Shown: positions 41,601 through 54,529 of the stretch, piece after piece
How the letters are laid out: every line of letters begins with the position of its first letter
Position numbering within the stretch: the stretch's first letter is position 1
Source of the DNA: Chara braunii
Taxonomy: Eukaryota; Streptophyta; Charophyceae; Charales; Characeae
Assembly: GCA_003427395.1 (NCBI GenBank)
Contig: BFEA01000490.1
Location: 654,753-718,752 of the forward strand
Direction of reading: 5' to 3'
Length of the DNA stretch: 64,000 nucleotides
Translations under genes and position numbers: made by a program
Notes under the pieces: model-generated
Databases searched by the model: none
Seen by the model: the letters and a program-made list of their open reading frames with translations, nothing else
What the model was told of the DNA's origin: nothing

Positions 41601-44600
41601 TAACACGTACTCACGGGACTCCCATCCTACCACTCCTCTCGATATATCTCATGGCACAACCCCACTCCATTTCTATCTTACTTCATGCGAGGAACATCAC
41701 TCTCTACTGCAGCAACCTAACCAGATAGCGGACACGGGCACTGACGTTGAATGAGCTCCGCCATTCAGCCCCGGTTGAGGCACTGGTGTACAAGCCTCGT
41801 TATATGGGAGACTCGGGAGTTAGGCGCATAGTTCTCAACTAGTCCCATGAGCAGTGAGGGCACTCATAGGCAGTGTCTAATGGTCGGCTAACCAAGGTCT
41901 AACCCATGCGCCCCTTACCTCTAAGTACCAACCAGCACGGCGCGGTTCATATATGGTTATTGTTGGTTGTTGAATATGCTGGTTGTTATGTGAGCTAGTG
42001 TGATCTCATAGTCCATATGGATGTATGTGGTTGCTTTCTGTGAGCTAGTGTGATATCATAGTCTGTATGGATGTATGTGGTTGCTTTCTGCTACTAATGA
42101 GCATTCCTTATGTCTTTTCGCTCGGGAGAATCAACTTAGTGGTAATGGTGGAGACCTCGACCCTCGTCAACTACCCCCGACCACCTCTAATAGCCCACCA
42201 CCCCAGAATGGGTCTACCGACATCGAGAGTAGAACACACCTCTTAATTCGACATTGGTTTCCCTACAAGGCACCCATGCCCACCAAAGGACTGCCATGGT
42301 GTTGAGCACATCGGCCCCCGCCTTTTTCTCGCAACGAGGCAGGAACCCTCCTGACTATGTCACACAGGAGTTTAAACAAAACCAAAATCAAGGGACAACT
42401 CGGTGACGACGCATAATTAACACCGCAAACCGCCGAGACGGGCGTGGTCGCGTCGTCCTTTCGCCTCTATAGCCGGGTGCGACAGTTGTACATCCCGAGG
42501 TCCCCTACGACAGGACAGGTTCCCGCGAGGCACAACTTGCTTCCCTAAGGGGTTGTCACCACCCTTAGGGGTGTATCCCTACCGAGCTACTAACCCACGT
42601 GCAAAAAGTTTTACATGCAGTTGCAGAGGTAGGTCAGCCGAGGACGTTTGCTCGCCCGCTGTAGTATAGATACGCTGGTTAACATCAAGTGGACCCGAAC
42701 ATCGTCCATTCCTGAGGGCGCTGATCTCCTAAGTACGAACGTAAATTGGTCGACTAGGACGGTCTCAACCAAGCGTGAAACCCATTATATCATAGTCCCT
42801 TTCGACACCAGTCAAAAAAAAGTTATAACAACTACACATAGTTATACCAAAAGGAATCGACCATAATCGATAAGAAGGTATATTCAATCTAAAATGAAAG
42901 AACTCGAACCATTATACGATATATCCAAACACACAAGATCAAAATAAAATCCGACCATCTCGGGTCGAACTCCACAAAAATCATACAGCTGCCAACGACG
43001 AGTTGGTTTTCGACAATAATATAAATGCAGACGACACGGTAGTCGGATAACCTTGGTTTTGACTTGATGAGATACGCTGCCAAAGTTATTCATTCCACTT
43101 ACTGCCAACCTAAGATTAGGCACGGACACGCCCGCCTCCACACATTTATGGTCTTCTTGGATAACAAGCTGCTTTGTGAATGATTTTTTATTTTTTTTAA
43201 TCAGGTACATTACTTGAAGTGTTGCATGTCTCGCCCTCTAAGAAGTGGTCTGGGGTACTCCTCCTCGTCCGAGCACAAGACTCGGATATCAGAAGTCGGG
43301 CCGTCTCCACCGAATCGACAAAAGTACCCCCCCATAGAACGGTTCACTCTGGATCGATAACAGGGCCGACTCCTAAAGCAACGAACCCCCGCCCCAGATG
43401 CTTCCTTGAACGAGAGAAAACGTTCACCGCAAGTAAATTTTCAGTTATTCCCATCATCAATTGCCCAAGATAACTTAGACGAAAAGAGTTAGAAGAGATA
43501 AAGAATGAGAATCATTTGGACAAGTATAGGTAGATAAGGTCATTCGGGATAGAAATGGTCAATTCCTCGGGAAAAATACCAAGTTTGTTCAACCTTATCT
43601 GCTTTCTTTCAATCAAACTTATTTCACGGTGCATACTGGTTTAACATTTTTCAAAACAAAAGCAATTTTTTTGACATCAGGTACGTGAGAAGTAAAAAGA
43701 AAACAATCTCAAATAGACATAATCAATCTCCTTTGCAAACATTCTTCTACCTATGTACACACACAAAACAACCAAAGGTACATAAAATCCAGCAACTTAT
43801 ACTCCCGTCAGATCTCACTCTTCACATACATGACCACACACACTTCACTCAACCTTTTCTTTTGAATGTTCAAAACAAACAGGACCAAGAAAAGTGTGGG
43901 TTCACAAAGGTGTGAAAAAGGAATCTGAGTCAATGAACTGACCTTGAGTGAAGTGGTGACAAACGCCCCCTGGCTCACTCAAGAAAGCCAAGTAAAAAAT
44001 ATACTCGTCACCAAAAAAGACTGCAATCCCAAGGCAAGTCTCAGGTCAACCACTTGTCCCAATCCATTCCGAACTCGCAAATCCCACACGCGGTAGCCGC
44101 AAATGCGATGGCGACAAGTCGCACGAGTCTCAAGAAAAAAATGTTGGTTCCAAAACAGTCTCAACTAGTTCTAAGCAGTCCCACATTTGTACCAACTAGT
44201 CCCAAGTGGTCCACGTTAGTGCCAACTGGTGCCAACTATTCCTCCGTAGTCCCCCACTATTCCTTCCAGCACTTGATGATGACACTCGCCAAAAACCGCT
44301 TCTACCAAGCCTCACAAAAGAAATAAAGCATGCGCGTGTCGATTCCACCAGCACCACCCGTCCTACTCACATGCCTCGCCGGTCCCAAAAGATTTCACTG
44401 GACCAATGTCAATGGTCTCGCTACCGCTGACACCCACATATAAAAAAAAAAAAAACGACGTGCCGTTCCACCTTGACAAACCTGGTCCAACCAACATACT
44501 ATCATCGATACCTCTAGTGTCACTTGTCGTACCGCCGCAATAGTCACGCTGCAATTTCCCCCCTCACTGAAGTTGACGGTGAGCCCTTTGTTGCACCACA

Positions 44601-44640
44601 AACTATCTAGCACTCTTCCTCCACTTAGTACCTACTGATG
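41601..44640. other. No recognisable gene
   Basis: About 3 kb without convincing ORFs. A 53-bp near-duplicate (TGTGAGCTAGTGTGAT.TCATAG) occurs at 41989 and 42045. TAGT/CCAACTAGTCCC-like words recur near 44160-44260. Otherwise nothing is identified. Confidence 0.3.
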
Positions 44641-44669
44641 AACCGCAATTTCGGCAGCTTAACGCTGCA

Positions 44670-45005
44670 AGAGTGGTTGTCGTTGACGCTGAAAGATTTC
44701 AGCAGCACTTCCCCTCTGAAGTGGGAAAACAGCCTGCAAAGGTCCGCCCACCGGTACTACCCCCAATAAGCGTTGTCGTTCACCGCGCGCCGTCGAACAA
44801 CATTGGCAACATTTCCCCACTAAAGTGGAAAAATAGCCTGTTGCAAATCCGTTCCGCTGGTACCTCCGTCGATAGCCTTGCTGTCCGCCGCTTGTCGTCG
44901 AAAACTTTCGGCAACATTTCCGCACTAAAGTGGGAAAGTTGTCTGTCAAAGGTCCGCCCGCCGGTACCTGCCGTAGTCCAGCCCACCGGTACCTCCACTA
45001 GCATG
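44670..45005. repeat. ~110-bp tandem repeat, three diverged copies
   Basis: The phrase GGCAACATTTCC.CACTAAAGTGG and a following CCGCC.GGTAC occur near 44700, 44808 and 44909, with CACTAAAGTG palindromes in two. A 124-codon plus frame and an 82-codon minus frame cross them without known motif. Confidence 0.6.
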
Positions 45006-46510
45006 GTCATGACGTCCGTCGCTGCCACAAAAAAAAAAACTCCATGAAATTAATAAAGTGTGGGCCTTGGACAAAATCCAGGCCCAAAATATACTCCCGT
45101 TGTGCCACCTTGGTCCCGCAGAGTCCCTAGGAACGCTTCACTGAACCAACACCGGCCAGAGGGAAGTGGAGCAGAGTGCTCCCTATCCCAGTTTGCTCAC
45201 TACCCCAGCCGAGGGGTATTTGCTCATGATTTTGCATTCGATAGAGTATTGACGCCGGTCGCCATGCCGGAGATAGTCTGGAGTAGAAAGTGAGAATGTT
45301 TTTTGGCATAGCGTCGTGAAGCAAACTTCTTGACCATTGAGGCCGAGGTTGCTAGGTGACCATACGCAGTGATACGACGTGTACGACAACGGGTAAGAGT
45401 TAGTAAACATTAAAAGTCTTCGGCCACCAGGGCTAGGGGATTGGAAGAAAAACAAGAAAATGTCACACGGGAAGCAGCGACCACGATCTAAATCAGTCAA
45501 AGGCTCAGGTGGTAAGGCAAAAATGAACGAGTCCTGGGGCATCGGACCAGCTGGTATAGGAAAGTCGGCAGGTTGCGCTGCCATAAAATATAAAGTCAAC
45601 ATGAAAAATTAATATAACCCCAGCCATGCGGTCGGGGCATCCAAAAGAAACACGCTGACGACCATAATAGGTAACGACAGTCGGTACATTTGTCTCTACT
45701 CGTATCTCGTGAGCAAGGTTGAGGCTACCGCTCAGCCTCTCGTATGAAGGGAGGAAGTTACCTCTTGGGCGGCAACTCCCGAACCATGTAACCACCAAAA
45801 ACAACCGGTGCCTCCGTCCCTTTGCACAAGGAGGACAATGTTGTAGACTCCGATATCATCCGCACAGGATCTAGACTCAAGCTACTTGACCTAGTACCCG
45901 CCTCTCTACTGGTACTGGGCTTCTAAAAATGCCAACTTTTGTCTTCTTCTGCTCGGCCTTGAGTACCCGGCTTATCAAACTCTACATGGTGTGGTACTGG
46001 CCTACCCGCCACTTAAATATTTTCCCTGCTACAACTCTCAATGTCACGGTCACAAAATGCCCTTGCGGGTCACACACGCGCTCAAGACTGACAAGCACTC
46101 AGACAGGCATGCAGACTTAGAATCAAGGCTCAGGCTGCTAGCCTCTAGGTAGGCAGAGCCTTGATACAATACTCATATCTGAGCAGCTCCTCTCTTAACT
46201 AGAATAGGAACTAGCTCAGCAGGTTAGAGGTATAGGTTGTTGAATGAAGGGTGGAGGGAATGAATCTGCTCGACTGGTGAGCTATCTTTTTTTTATCGAA
46301 GGAGCTCCACAACATTTCTTCGTCCAGGCTCAGTCAGTCGGGGCTTGAACCCGTAACCTTGGTTTCAGGAATAAGTTAAAGCCCGTAGTGACAACTGGCA
46401 CAACGGAGTAGTTAGCAGTTAGATTCTCTTTTGTTTTTTTGTTTTTGTTTTCTTCTTTTATTGTTATTTGTCAGATTCGGTTTCTTTCTATAATTTATTA
46501 TATATCTTTT
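45006..46510. other. Unrecognised region with weak tRNA-like fragments
   Basis: No convincing gene. An A-box-like TAGCTCAGCAGGTTAG lies at 46212-46227 (plus). A B-box-like GGTTACGGGTTCAAGCCCCG is on the minus strand near 46335-46355. Both may be SINE remnants. Confidence 0.3.
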
Positions 46511-47219
46511 GTTAGTTTTTAGGCGTCGTGGTCAATCTCCGCAGCATCACTTTCGTGAACTTGCCTCCGAGTTCAGGGCAGATTCAGCGAAAGGAATACG
46601 GACCGCGAAGAAATCTCGGTCGTGCTGGATCCGCCCACAACAATGAGATCTCTCTTGCAAGAAGGGGAAATCATGAAGGTGAGCGAGGGAAAGAAGGCAC
46701 AAGCGCCTCTAAAGAGAGAGGTAAGGGCACAGGGCGGGGATACACAAAGGCTGAGGAGGGACAACGACGATCAATACAAGGGAAAGCCGACCACGCACGA
46801 GAAGAAGGTGGCGACAGGGTAAGAGCACAACGCGAAGGTGATAGCAAGAAGGAGACAAAAAAAAAGGGAGAAGAAGAAGGAGACAAAGAAAGGAGGAGAA
46901 GAGAGAGAAGGAGAGAAAGAAGAAGAAAAGCACGAAGAAGGAGGAAAAGGAGCGGGGAGGAGAGGATACTTGCACATTGCAAGTCGTTGATGTGATGTCC
47001 CAGGCGTTAGTCACGAGGGACATTCTGCACATACTTTCAGGAGATTTCCAGACTGTGAGGGTCAAACGGGTTGCGCTCTGGTGATCGACGGGATATTTTG
47101 CAGCACCTTTCGGTCCTTGAGTCGTCTATTTCGACGGGAGCACGTGACAGTGACGAAGGCAACAACGAGAAAGGCAGCAGGTAAGCCGGCAACCACACAA
47201 CTGGCCTAATGCTACATCC

Positions 47220-47660
47220 ATCGATAGGATGAATTGAACGAATGAATCTACCGTTAAACAAGAGAATATACATTACTACAACCTACGTACGAGTGTGGGT
47301 GCGAGTGTGTGTAAGTAAGTGTGTGTGTCTCAACTAGTCTCACGCTACTTCCATAGGTAGGATGAACAACAACGGATAAATCTTCCAGAGGAGCAGAACC
47401 AAATGAATCTATACCAGAACAAGGGAGATGTACACTACCTCTCTAGTGTATTGGGTTGAGTGTGTACGGATCGCACGACGAACTTCGGATTGCTTCCATC
47501 TGCGGGATGAGCGAAGACGAATGAATCTTTCGCTAAGAACCCAAAAGCCTACACTACTACGTGCGTACGTACATGCATATATGAGTGCGCGCGTGAGTGT
47601 GTGTATACGCTTACACGTGTGGGTGTGTATAAGAGAGAGAGACAGAGAATTGAATGCGTG
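47220..47660. repeat. Diverged ~150-bp repeats with GT-rich ends
   Basis: Three loosely similar units carry GAATGAATCT, 'AC.CTAC' and a (GT)-rich or GTGTGTATAAG end. No gene is recognised. An Arg/Glu/Lys-rich frame just upstream (46528-46995) is low-complexity. Confidence 0.35.
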
Positions 47661-48429
47661 CGTGCCTCGGTCGGGTGCCCATACAGGATGATCGATGCCG
47701 ACTGCGGATTGAGCGCGCCTTCTTCATGATTGTATCAGACTAGAACGATAACTTGTATACATTCTTATCATTATTTATTATTAATATTATTATTATAATT
47801 ATTATCATGATTATTATTATAGTTTATGGTTCACAAATATGAGAGAAAGAGGGATTCGTAGAGGATGCACAAGGCCTGAAGGGGCAGGGAGAGAATGCGT
47901 GTAGAGAGAATAAGCACGCGAGGGAGCGAGAGCGATTAACAGAAACCAAATCGTAATATCGTGTTGTAGACCAGATAGTCACGTACCAAGCAGAAAACCA
48001 CAATGCCTCGAGATACCAGCCAAATAAGAGCGATACAGTGACCTCGGATGTCAATGCTCATACTCCTTCGCCACACCAACACAGTTCCCAATGTCGCCCA
48101 TCCTGAGTGGCGTTCGATACGAATGCGCGGTCACAATAGGAAGGAAGACAGATTAACAAAGGTGCAGACTATGCGAAGACGAAGAAAAAGGAGAATACTA
48201 AAGAAGGAGAAGAAGAAGAAGAAGAAGGTGAAGAAGAAGGAGATAAGGGGAGATGGCGACTTACCTGGCGATAGATGCGCTCTCCCTTGTAGTCGATGAT
48301 GGTGACGCTCCGGGCGTGTAGGTAGGTCAACCCTGCTTCCACGTGCGAGGGTGAAGACTTGGAGGATGAGTGATGCATTCGCCAGCGGCGACCTGAGGGT
48401 GGCCCGAAGGATTGCGCTGCATTCCCGAT

Positions 48430-49975
48430 GAGAGAAAGAGAGAGGAGACAGACCAACAAACAGACATACAAGAATAAGTGAACAGGCAGACAAACACAGG
48501 CAAACTGACAGCCACAGACAGAAGAACGGACGATTGGACACAGACAACCAAACAGACACAGGGAATGAGGCACAACCAGACGTACAGACAGTCCGACAAG
48601 ACAAACAGACAAGACTGACAAACACCAATAAACAGACACGAACACACGGGAAGAGAAGGCCCGACAGAAGCAAAACAGATAACGGTAGACTAGCACATAC
48701 AAGCGGACAAACAGGCAGATCCAGGCAAACAAACAGACATCCTGTCGGACAAACAAACACAGAAACAGAGAGAGAGACACATACACACATAGAGTGAGAC
48801 AGAAAGAGAGATACAGGGAAATAGAGAATACAAAGAACGAGGAAATGAGATACGTACCGGGTGTATGAAGGGGGTCAAGTATGGTATTGGCGTCACGTAC
48901 ATTGGTCTTCAAAGTCGAGGTCAGATAGGTAGGCAGGGTAGGCTAGGCACTGAGGTACCAGACTGAGAGAGGCGACATTGGACACCGTGTTGGCATGGCC
49001 TAAAGGTTTGAACAATGGCTCGTGAGCTCATTGTATCTCTCTTATTGGATGGGATCTCAATGCACTTGTGCACCCTGCTTGTACATGAATATCTGGACAT
49101 CTGTGTGATTTCGCAACTTGGTTCACTGAATATTGTTTCCACTCATGTTCCTTGCAGATGAGTAATCAGCTCATTCTGATTACATCCCTGCTCTTTGTGC
49201 ACCGAATGGTCAGAAGAAAGCCTGAATTATGGTGATCTCAACGGTTTGCCGCTGGGAGTGCTGCGAGAAACTCATTGAATCTTATCAATTAGAAGAAAGG
49301 GGGAAACACGCAAAATAAGAAGAAGAAGGAGAAGGAGAGGAGGAAGAGGAAGTAAAACGAGACACTCAAACAGATAGGCACGAACATACAAACAACCATT
49401 GACAGACATATGGTGACGGACAAACAAACAAAACAAGAACCGACGGAGACACAGAAAAAGAAGAGAGGGCCCATGCATGAAGAGAATCAGGAAAGACGGA
49501 CTAGGGGGGAAGATCGATAGGGAAAAAGTGAGATTGAGCCAGGAAGAGATAAGAGTGACTTACCTTAGATATGGATGCTGGTGTTGGGTTGCCGGGTTCT
49601 GCATTGTTGAGTGTTTCGGTGACTAAGTCTCGGAAACTAACAAAGTGACATTTTATTCGAAATTCTAAGTTGCACATATGTGAACTTTGCATCCTCGATC
49701 TCCTCTGTCTATTGCGTGGGAGCTCGATGCGTATGTGCGACAAAGCGAGAGAGAAAGAAAAAGAGATAGCCAAATGGACAGCCAGACACCAACAATCGGA
49801 CAGGCTGCAACAGACAGTTAGACAAAACAAAAACACGGACAGGAACAAACAAACACATACGGACAATGACAGACAAACAAACGGACAGATAAGCACAGAA
49901 AGAGACAGACATACAAACAGATGGACAAACACAAACAGACAGACGCACACAGAGAGAGAGGGAAGTGAGGTTGGT
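48430..49975. repeat. Degenerate CAGACA/ACAAACAG repeat tracts
   Basis: Tracts at 48430-48830, 49330-49470 and 49745-49975 consist of imperfect CAGACAAACAGACA-type words. The Cys/Leu/Val-rich frames on the minus strand are translations of this repeat. No gene is seen between 47.7 and 51.1 kb; AT/TTA microsatellites lie at 47765-47830 and 50320-50420. Confidence 0.6.
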
Positions 49976-50372
49976 GATGCGGAAGCACGTACTTGGCCTC
50001 GACGATAGTCGGACATCCACATACAGTTTTGTTCTTCCGCTGGCACCGAACAGTTGCACTGAAGATTGGCAGGATGATAGTATGTTGTGTGATCGTAGTC
50101 TAGACGTCGAGTGCCAAGTAGGAGGGAGGACTCTAGAATGTATATGACGGTGGTGGCGAGAGTTTGCTCTCACTGACATTCGGGCTCGGTGTTTTTTGGT
50201 TCTCCGTTGGTAGAACGTCGATGCATTACTGCTTACCGGACTATGTCTGACTTCCTGGCTCTCAATTAAATTCCGCGATCTGGGATCTGTCATTTCACCA
50301 TTGCCCAACTTTGTTACATTACAACTATTATTGTTATTATTGCTATTATTATTATTATTATTATTATAATAC

Positions 50373-50403
<31 letters not shown>

Positions 50404-51179
50404 ATTACTGTTATTATTTTAGTGACTTGTGGCCCCATTCAACCTCATGGCCGCCCGAATGACCACGAGGGACGTGGGTCCCAGATAGTTGCAGCAGGCT
50501 AGTTGGTTGAAGTGCAGCCTGAGCCTCACCCGGGGTCCTTCCAGGAGAAGCAACTGCAGCAGGCAGTTGAGCCCGGGACGCGGGTTGTTGCGCCCTGGAC
50601 ACACACAGCATGAGGCCCCCATAATAAGGAGGGGCCGCAGACCACGAAGTATGCAACATTGCCACCACCTCCACGCAAGGGCACTAAGTGGCTTGCATCA
50701 CAGCCAAACAGCGGGACGCTAACAAGCTATGGTTAGGCATGAAGAGTAACAAGCATGCGCCCGCACAGTCTTGCAGGCAGGCAAGGCAGCAATCACACAC
50801 ATGGTCCTTGAGACACACATGCGGGACAGTGAGTGGGTTGCTGCGACTAGGGCTGTATGGCGAAAGTAAAGGGGTGCATGTATGACAGAGAAGAAAGAAG
50901 AAGAAGAAAAAGGAAGGAGGAGGAAAGTAAAATAAAGGAGGGACCAATGACGAAGAGGGCGAAAGGACTGGTTTTGGTGGCTCATACGTTTTCCTTCTCT
51001 TTTAATTCTTTTAATTTATGAAAAGAATCAAAAGATAAATTATTTATTGAAATGCGAATATTCTTATTACTATTGCACTCCAAAAATTTATTATTAATAT
51101 TATTTATTTGTAGTTGTTGTCATTGTTATTTACTGTCATTCATTGATCAACATCATGGGTAAGGAGGCGGATCAGATGT

Positions 51180-53115
51180 GGAGGGGAGGTGTGAGGTACC
51201 AGAGAGAGACATCGTCACCGTGTGACGGTTCCTACCTCCATCCTCCTCTATTTTCTCTTTGATCTAATCCCCTCATTTCTTTTTTTTCTCATATCTGTCC
51301 AGGAAATATTATTATAATCATTATCATTCTTATCATAATGCTATTCAAGGTAATGGGGAGAATCAGATATGAAGAAGTATAGGGCACTGAAGAGGAGAGA
51401 GACATTGTCACCGTGTGACGGTGCCTAACTCCTCCATCCGTCCCCATTCTCCCATGTTCTAATCCCCTCATTTCCCTATGTTTTCACAACTATCTGAAAT
51501 GTTATGATCTCTCTCTAAATTGAAAGTCTACTCTATGGAGAAGGATGACCAAACAGACAGGCACAACAAGGCGATTGCGGAAGCTCTGCCGGAGTTCAGG
51601 AGAAACTCTGGAGGCAGGGAACCATGAGGTACGCGTCACCTATTCCATTCTCGTATACCCATACAAGTTACAACCATCTATTGGACTGCGTGTATGACTG
51701 TATGACCTATTGTTTGCGCTTTCTTCAAGACTAAAGTGTAGCGAAAAACGTTATATGATTGAAGTAAGAATCCTTCCTGGTGAGAGGAAGGAAACTGGGA
51801 GAACCGAGAAAGAACCTTGTCTGCTTGGGTTTTGGAGATAGAGTTGTGTGATGGAGGCTCGCGTGGAGTCGTCATACTGCTTGCTTGAACTAATTAAAGT
51901 AAGTGATGGATTACTTTCAAGCAGATCCACCCAACTAAGTAACGATTTGATGAAATGTCTATTTGACTCCAACATTGGTAACAGGAAGCCACCGTGCGAT
52001 TTCCTTGTTACTTTACAGGCTCGATCTAAGAGGTAATCCGGTACTCCCGTGAGGTACATGTCTTCAACGACTAACAAAAGCAAAGGTAGTAGGAGGCTCC
52101 CGTGGGGCTCTCCGATCACCTATCGAATTAGGCTTCGAAGGGAAATAAGTATTCACTGAGTGAGTACACGAACTCCTAAGTCTAGGACGATCCGTCCGAC
52201 TGGAAGATGGGAAAAAGGGAGTTTCCCATGGGAACTACCTTATCTCCAGTTGAACGGTCTGCTTGGTATGGGGAAAAAAATGTGAGGAGATAGTTCCGTA
52301 TAAACCAATTCTACCACTAACTAAACTATGCATAGCGAAAGTCATGTGACAAGAGGAATGAAGGCTTCCGTGGGGTCGGCATACCTTTTGCTCATTCACG
52401 ATGCATAGGTCAGGTAGGTGAACGGTCAGAACGACTTAACTAAGAGTTGTTTTGACCGATTTCCTACACATCAAACTAGTAGTAGGATAACTCCCGTGAG
52501 GTCATCCTAATACTTGTTTGATTTGGGGGTCAACTAACGAGGGAAGGAATGAGGTGATTGTGTTTTGAGCAGTAGAGGGATATTACCGTGTGAGTAACCC
52601 TACTACTTGTTTGGGCATGACTAATGAATGGTATGAATAAGTACTAACAATCTATCTATTTAACATTGAATTAGGATATGGGAGGCTCCCGTGGGGTCAT
52701 CCTATCATTTAATCAAGGGGATGGTAGTTGCTCTTAATTCGCGGGGTCATCCTATTACGCTCTTAAAAATAGGCTAAGGTAATTGAAGACTTCCGTGAAG
52801 AGCTACCTTTTACTAATGTGGATTCTGTATTGATACCCGGATCTGGAGTGTTTTCTGGATGTTAGGTCGAATGTTGAGATGGTTCGACCAGGGCCTCTTG
52901 ACTACTTGTTTTAACTAATAAAAAAGTGCTCTCATATGAGTTATCAGGTCGCTTGCATAAGATTGTTTAAACTGATTGATTGCTTGAGGACTGCATGAAC
53001 TTTAAAGAGTGGTTGAGTGCTCACGTGGGGCTACTCGACTACTCCTTTGACTAATCGACTGTCTGGAAATGATCAAGTAGTGGAAGATTCCCGAGTGAAT
53101 CAACCTACTACTTGC
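51180..53115. repeat. Array of ~13 diverged stem-loops with CCGTG-type apex
   Basis: Stem-loops at 51185-51239, 51383-51425, 51851-51875, 52041-52057, 52092-52113, 52204-52245, 52358-52382, 52484-52508, 52572-52606, 52673-52703, 52776-52809, 53012-53039 and 53075-53113 share the apex CTCCCGTGGGG or variants (CACCGTGTG, CTTCCGTGAAG, TTCCCGAGTGAA). Outer stems differ but still pair: AGGAT/ATCCT, AAGGTA/TACCTT, GTAG/CTAC, GGAGGT/ACCTCC. A 3' flank ACTACTTGTTTGACTAAT recurs. No ORF crosses the region. Function unknown. Confidence 0.65.
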
Positions 53116-54520
53116 GTACGTCCAAACAAGAAGGAGAGAAAGGAAAAAGGGAGTGATCCAACGGGAGTGACTCCAGAAGTCCTAAAAGAAGCAGAATAAA
53201 GGGCAAATACCGCAAGGGAAAGGAATCAGAGAAGGAGATGTTTCTCATAGCCTCAATTCATTGATAAAACTCTTCAGGGAGAAATTGCCAATAGCATGAA
53301 TTGATCTCAGCTAGAATACCACGTAAGCACCAAAGGGTGTGCTTATCTCCAGGAGAGAAAATGCAGAAACTAAGAGTAGGGGAAATATGAGTTTCCCAAA
53401 GACAACTTAGGACATACGCAAGAGACTCCTTGAATTAAAGGAGGAGGGGTGACAGGCGACGTAAGATAGGTAGAAGCTAAGGGGTTAGATTTTGGGATGT
53501 TGATCTTGCACTTGAATGAGAAGTCATACAAAGAGGACTCGATTTCTCTGTTATCTCTCGATAGCAGGTCTGTCGTTGTCGATTCAACTTTTCCCTCTTG
53601 ACTTGATACCCACATCTAAAGTCAAACCCTGTTGTCAGTAAAACTGTCACCTGTGGTCATTGTCTAAATGATCCTAGTGACTCTCAAGGGTCATTTGAAA
53701 AAATGTGAGGGGGCTAGGCTTACGTCTCACGAAGATAGATCTGTCATACATGGTTTGGGAAGTAAGGGACAATGTCTGAGGTATGGATTGATGGTTGACG
53801 TCGTTAGTGCATGGCATATGAATTATCTTTGCATTATTCTATGCAGGTCTGTTTTTTTGTGGGTTTGGATTGAACTAGGCTTGATCTCGTGAAGAGTCTT
53901 GGACACACAACACTTGTGAAAGTGGGATGGGTTCTCGGCGGTAATACCTCTATATTCATTATTTGTCCTATATAACTTTGTAATATCTGATGTTCAGTTA
54001 AGTCACGACCTGTCAAGTAGAAGCAAATGTCCTAGGTGGTAAGATGTTTTGATTGGTACCTTGTTCTCTTTTGGCAGGAGAGTAAAACATTTTAGGTTCA
54101 GAAGCGGATATAGACAGGCAGATAAAAATTTCGACCATAATATCTAGAAGTCTAGGATAGGGAAATCACATCCTGAACCTGACTAACGGGTCAGTCTTAG
54201 GCGTCTTAACGTGCGTACCCCATTTTGTGCTACAGCGATCCAGAAAACGCCATCGGCCGACCTACCTCTAGAAAGACATGTAAAAGCCTTCGCATGTGGG
54301 CCGATAGCTCAGCAGGGATACGCCTACCTAAGGGTGATGACAACCCCTTGGGTGAAGGTAAGTTGTACCTCGCGACACCCCGACCTGTCGTGGGGCGTCG
54401 TGAGAGGTAGAGTCGGGGCGCACAGTCGGAGTGGTGACTCGTTGCCCTTCAAGAATAAATCTTGCATGACACGACCGTGAGGTTCATCGCTCCCAGCGGG
54501 GTGCGGGACCGCCGCGTGCG
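53116..54520. other. No recognisable gene upstream of LINE-B
   Basis: Only short frames are seen. An A-box-like GATAGCTCAGCAGGG is at 54303-54317 without a matching B box. The 5' boundary of LINE-B is not visible. Confidence 0.3.
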
Positions 54521-54529
54521 ACAGCGCAC

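Noticed and set aside
47620-47646. Another Nextera-like GTGTATAAGAGA match
   Set aside because: Continues as GAGAGAGACAG and lacks the inverted half; a natural (GA)n/GT repeat.
48131-50046. Cys/Leu/Val-rich minus ORFs resembling membrane proteins
   Set aside because: Arise from degenerate CAGACA/ACAAACAG repeats; no start context or domain.
51180-53115. CRISPR array or integron attC array
   Set aside because: No identical repeats or unique spacers, eukaryotic context, no cas or integrase gene; stems vary between units.
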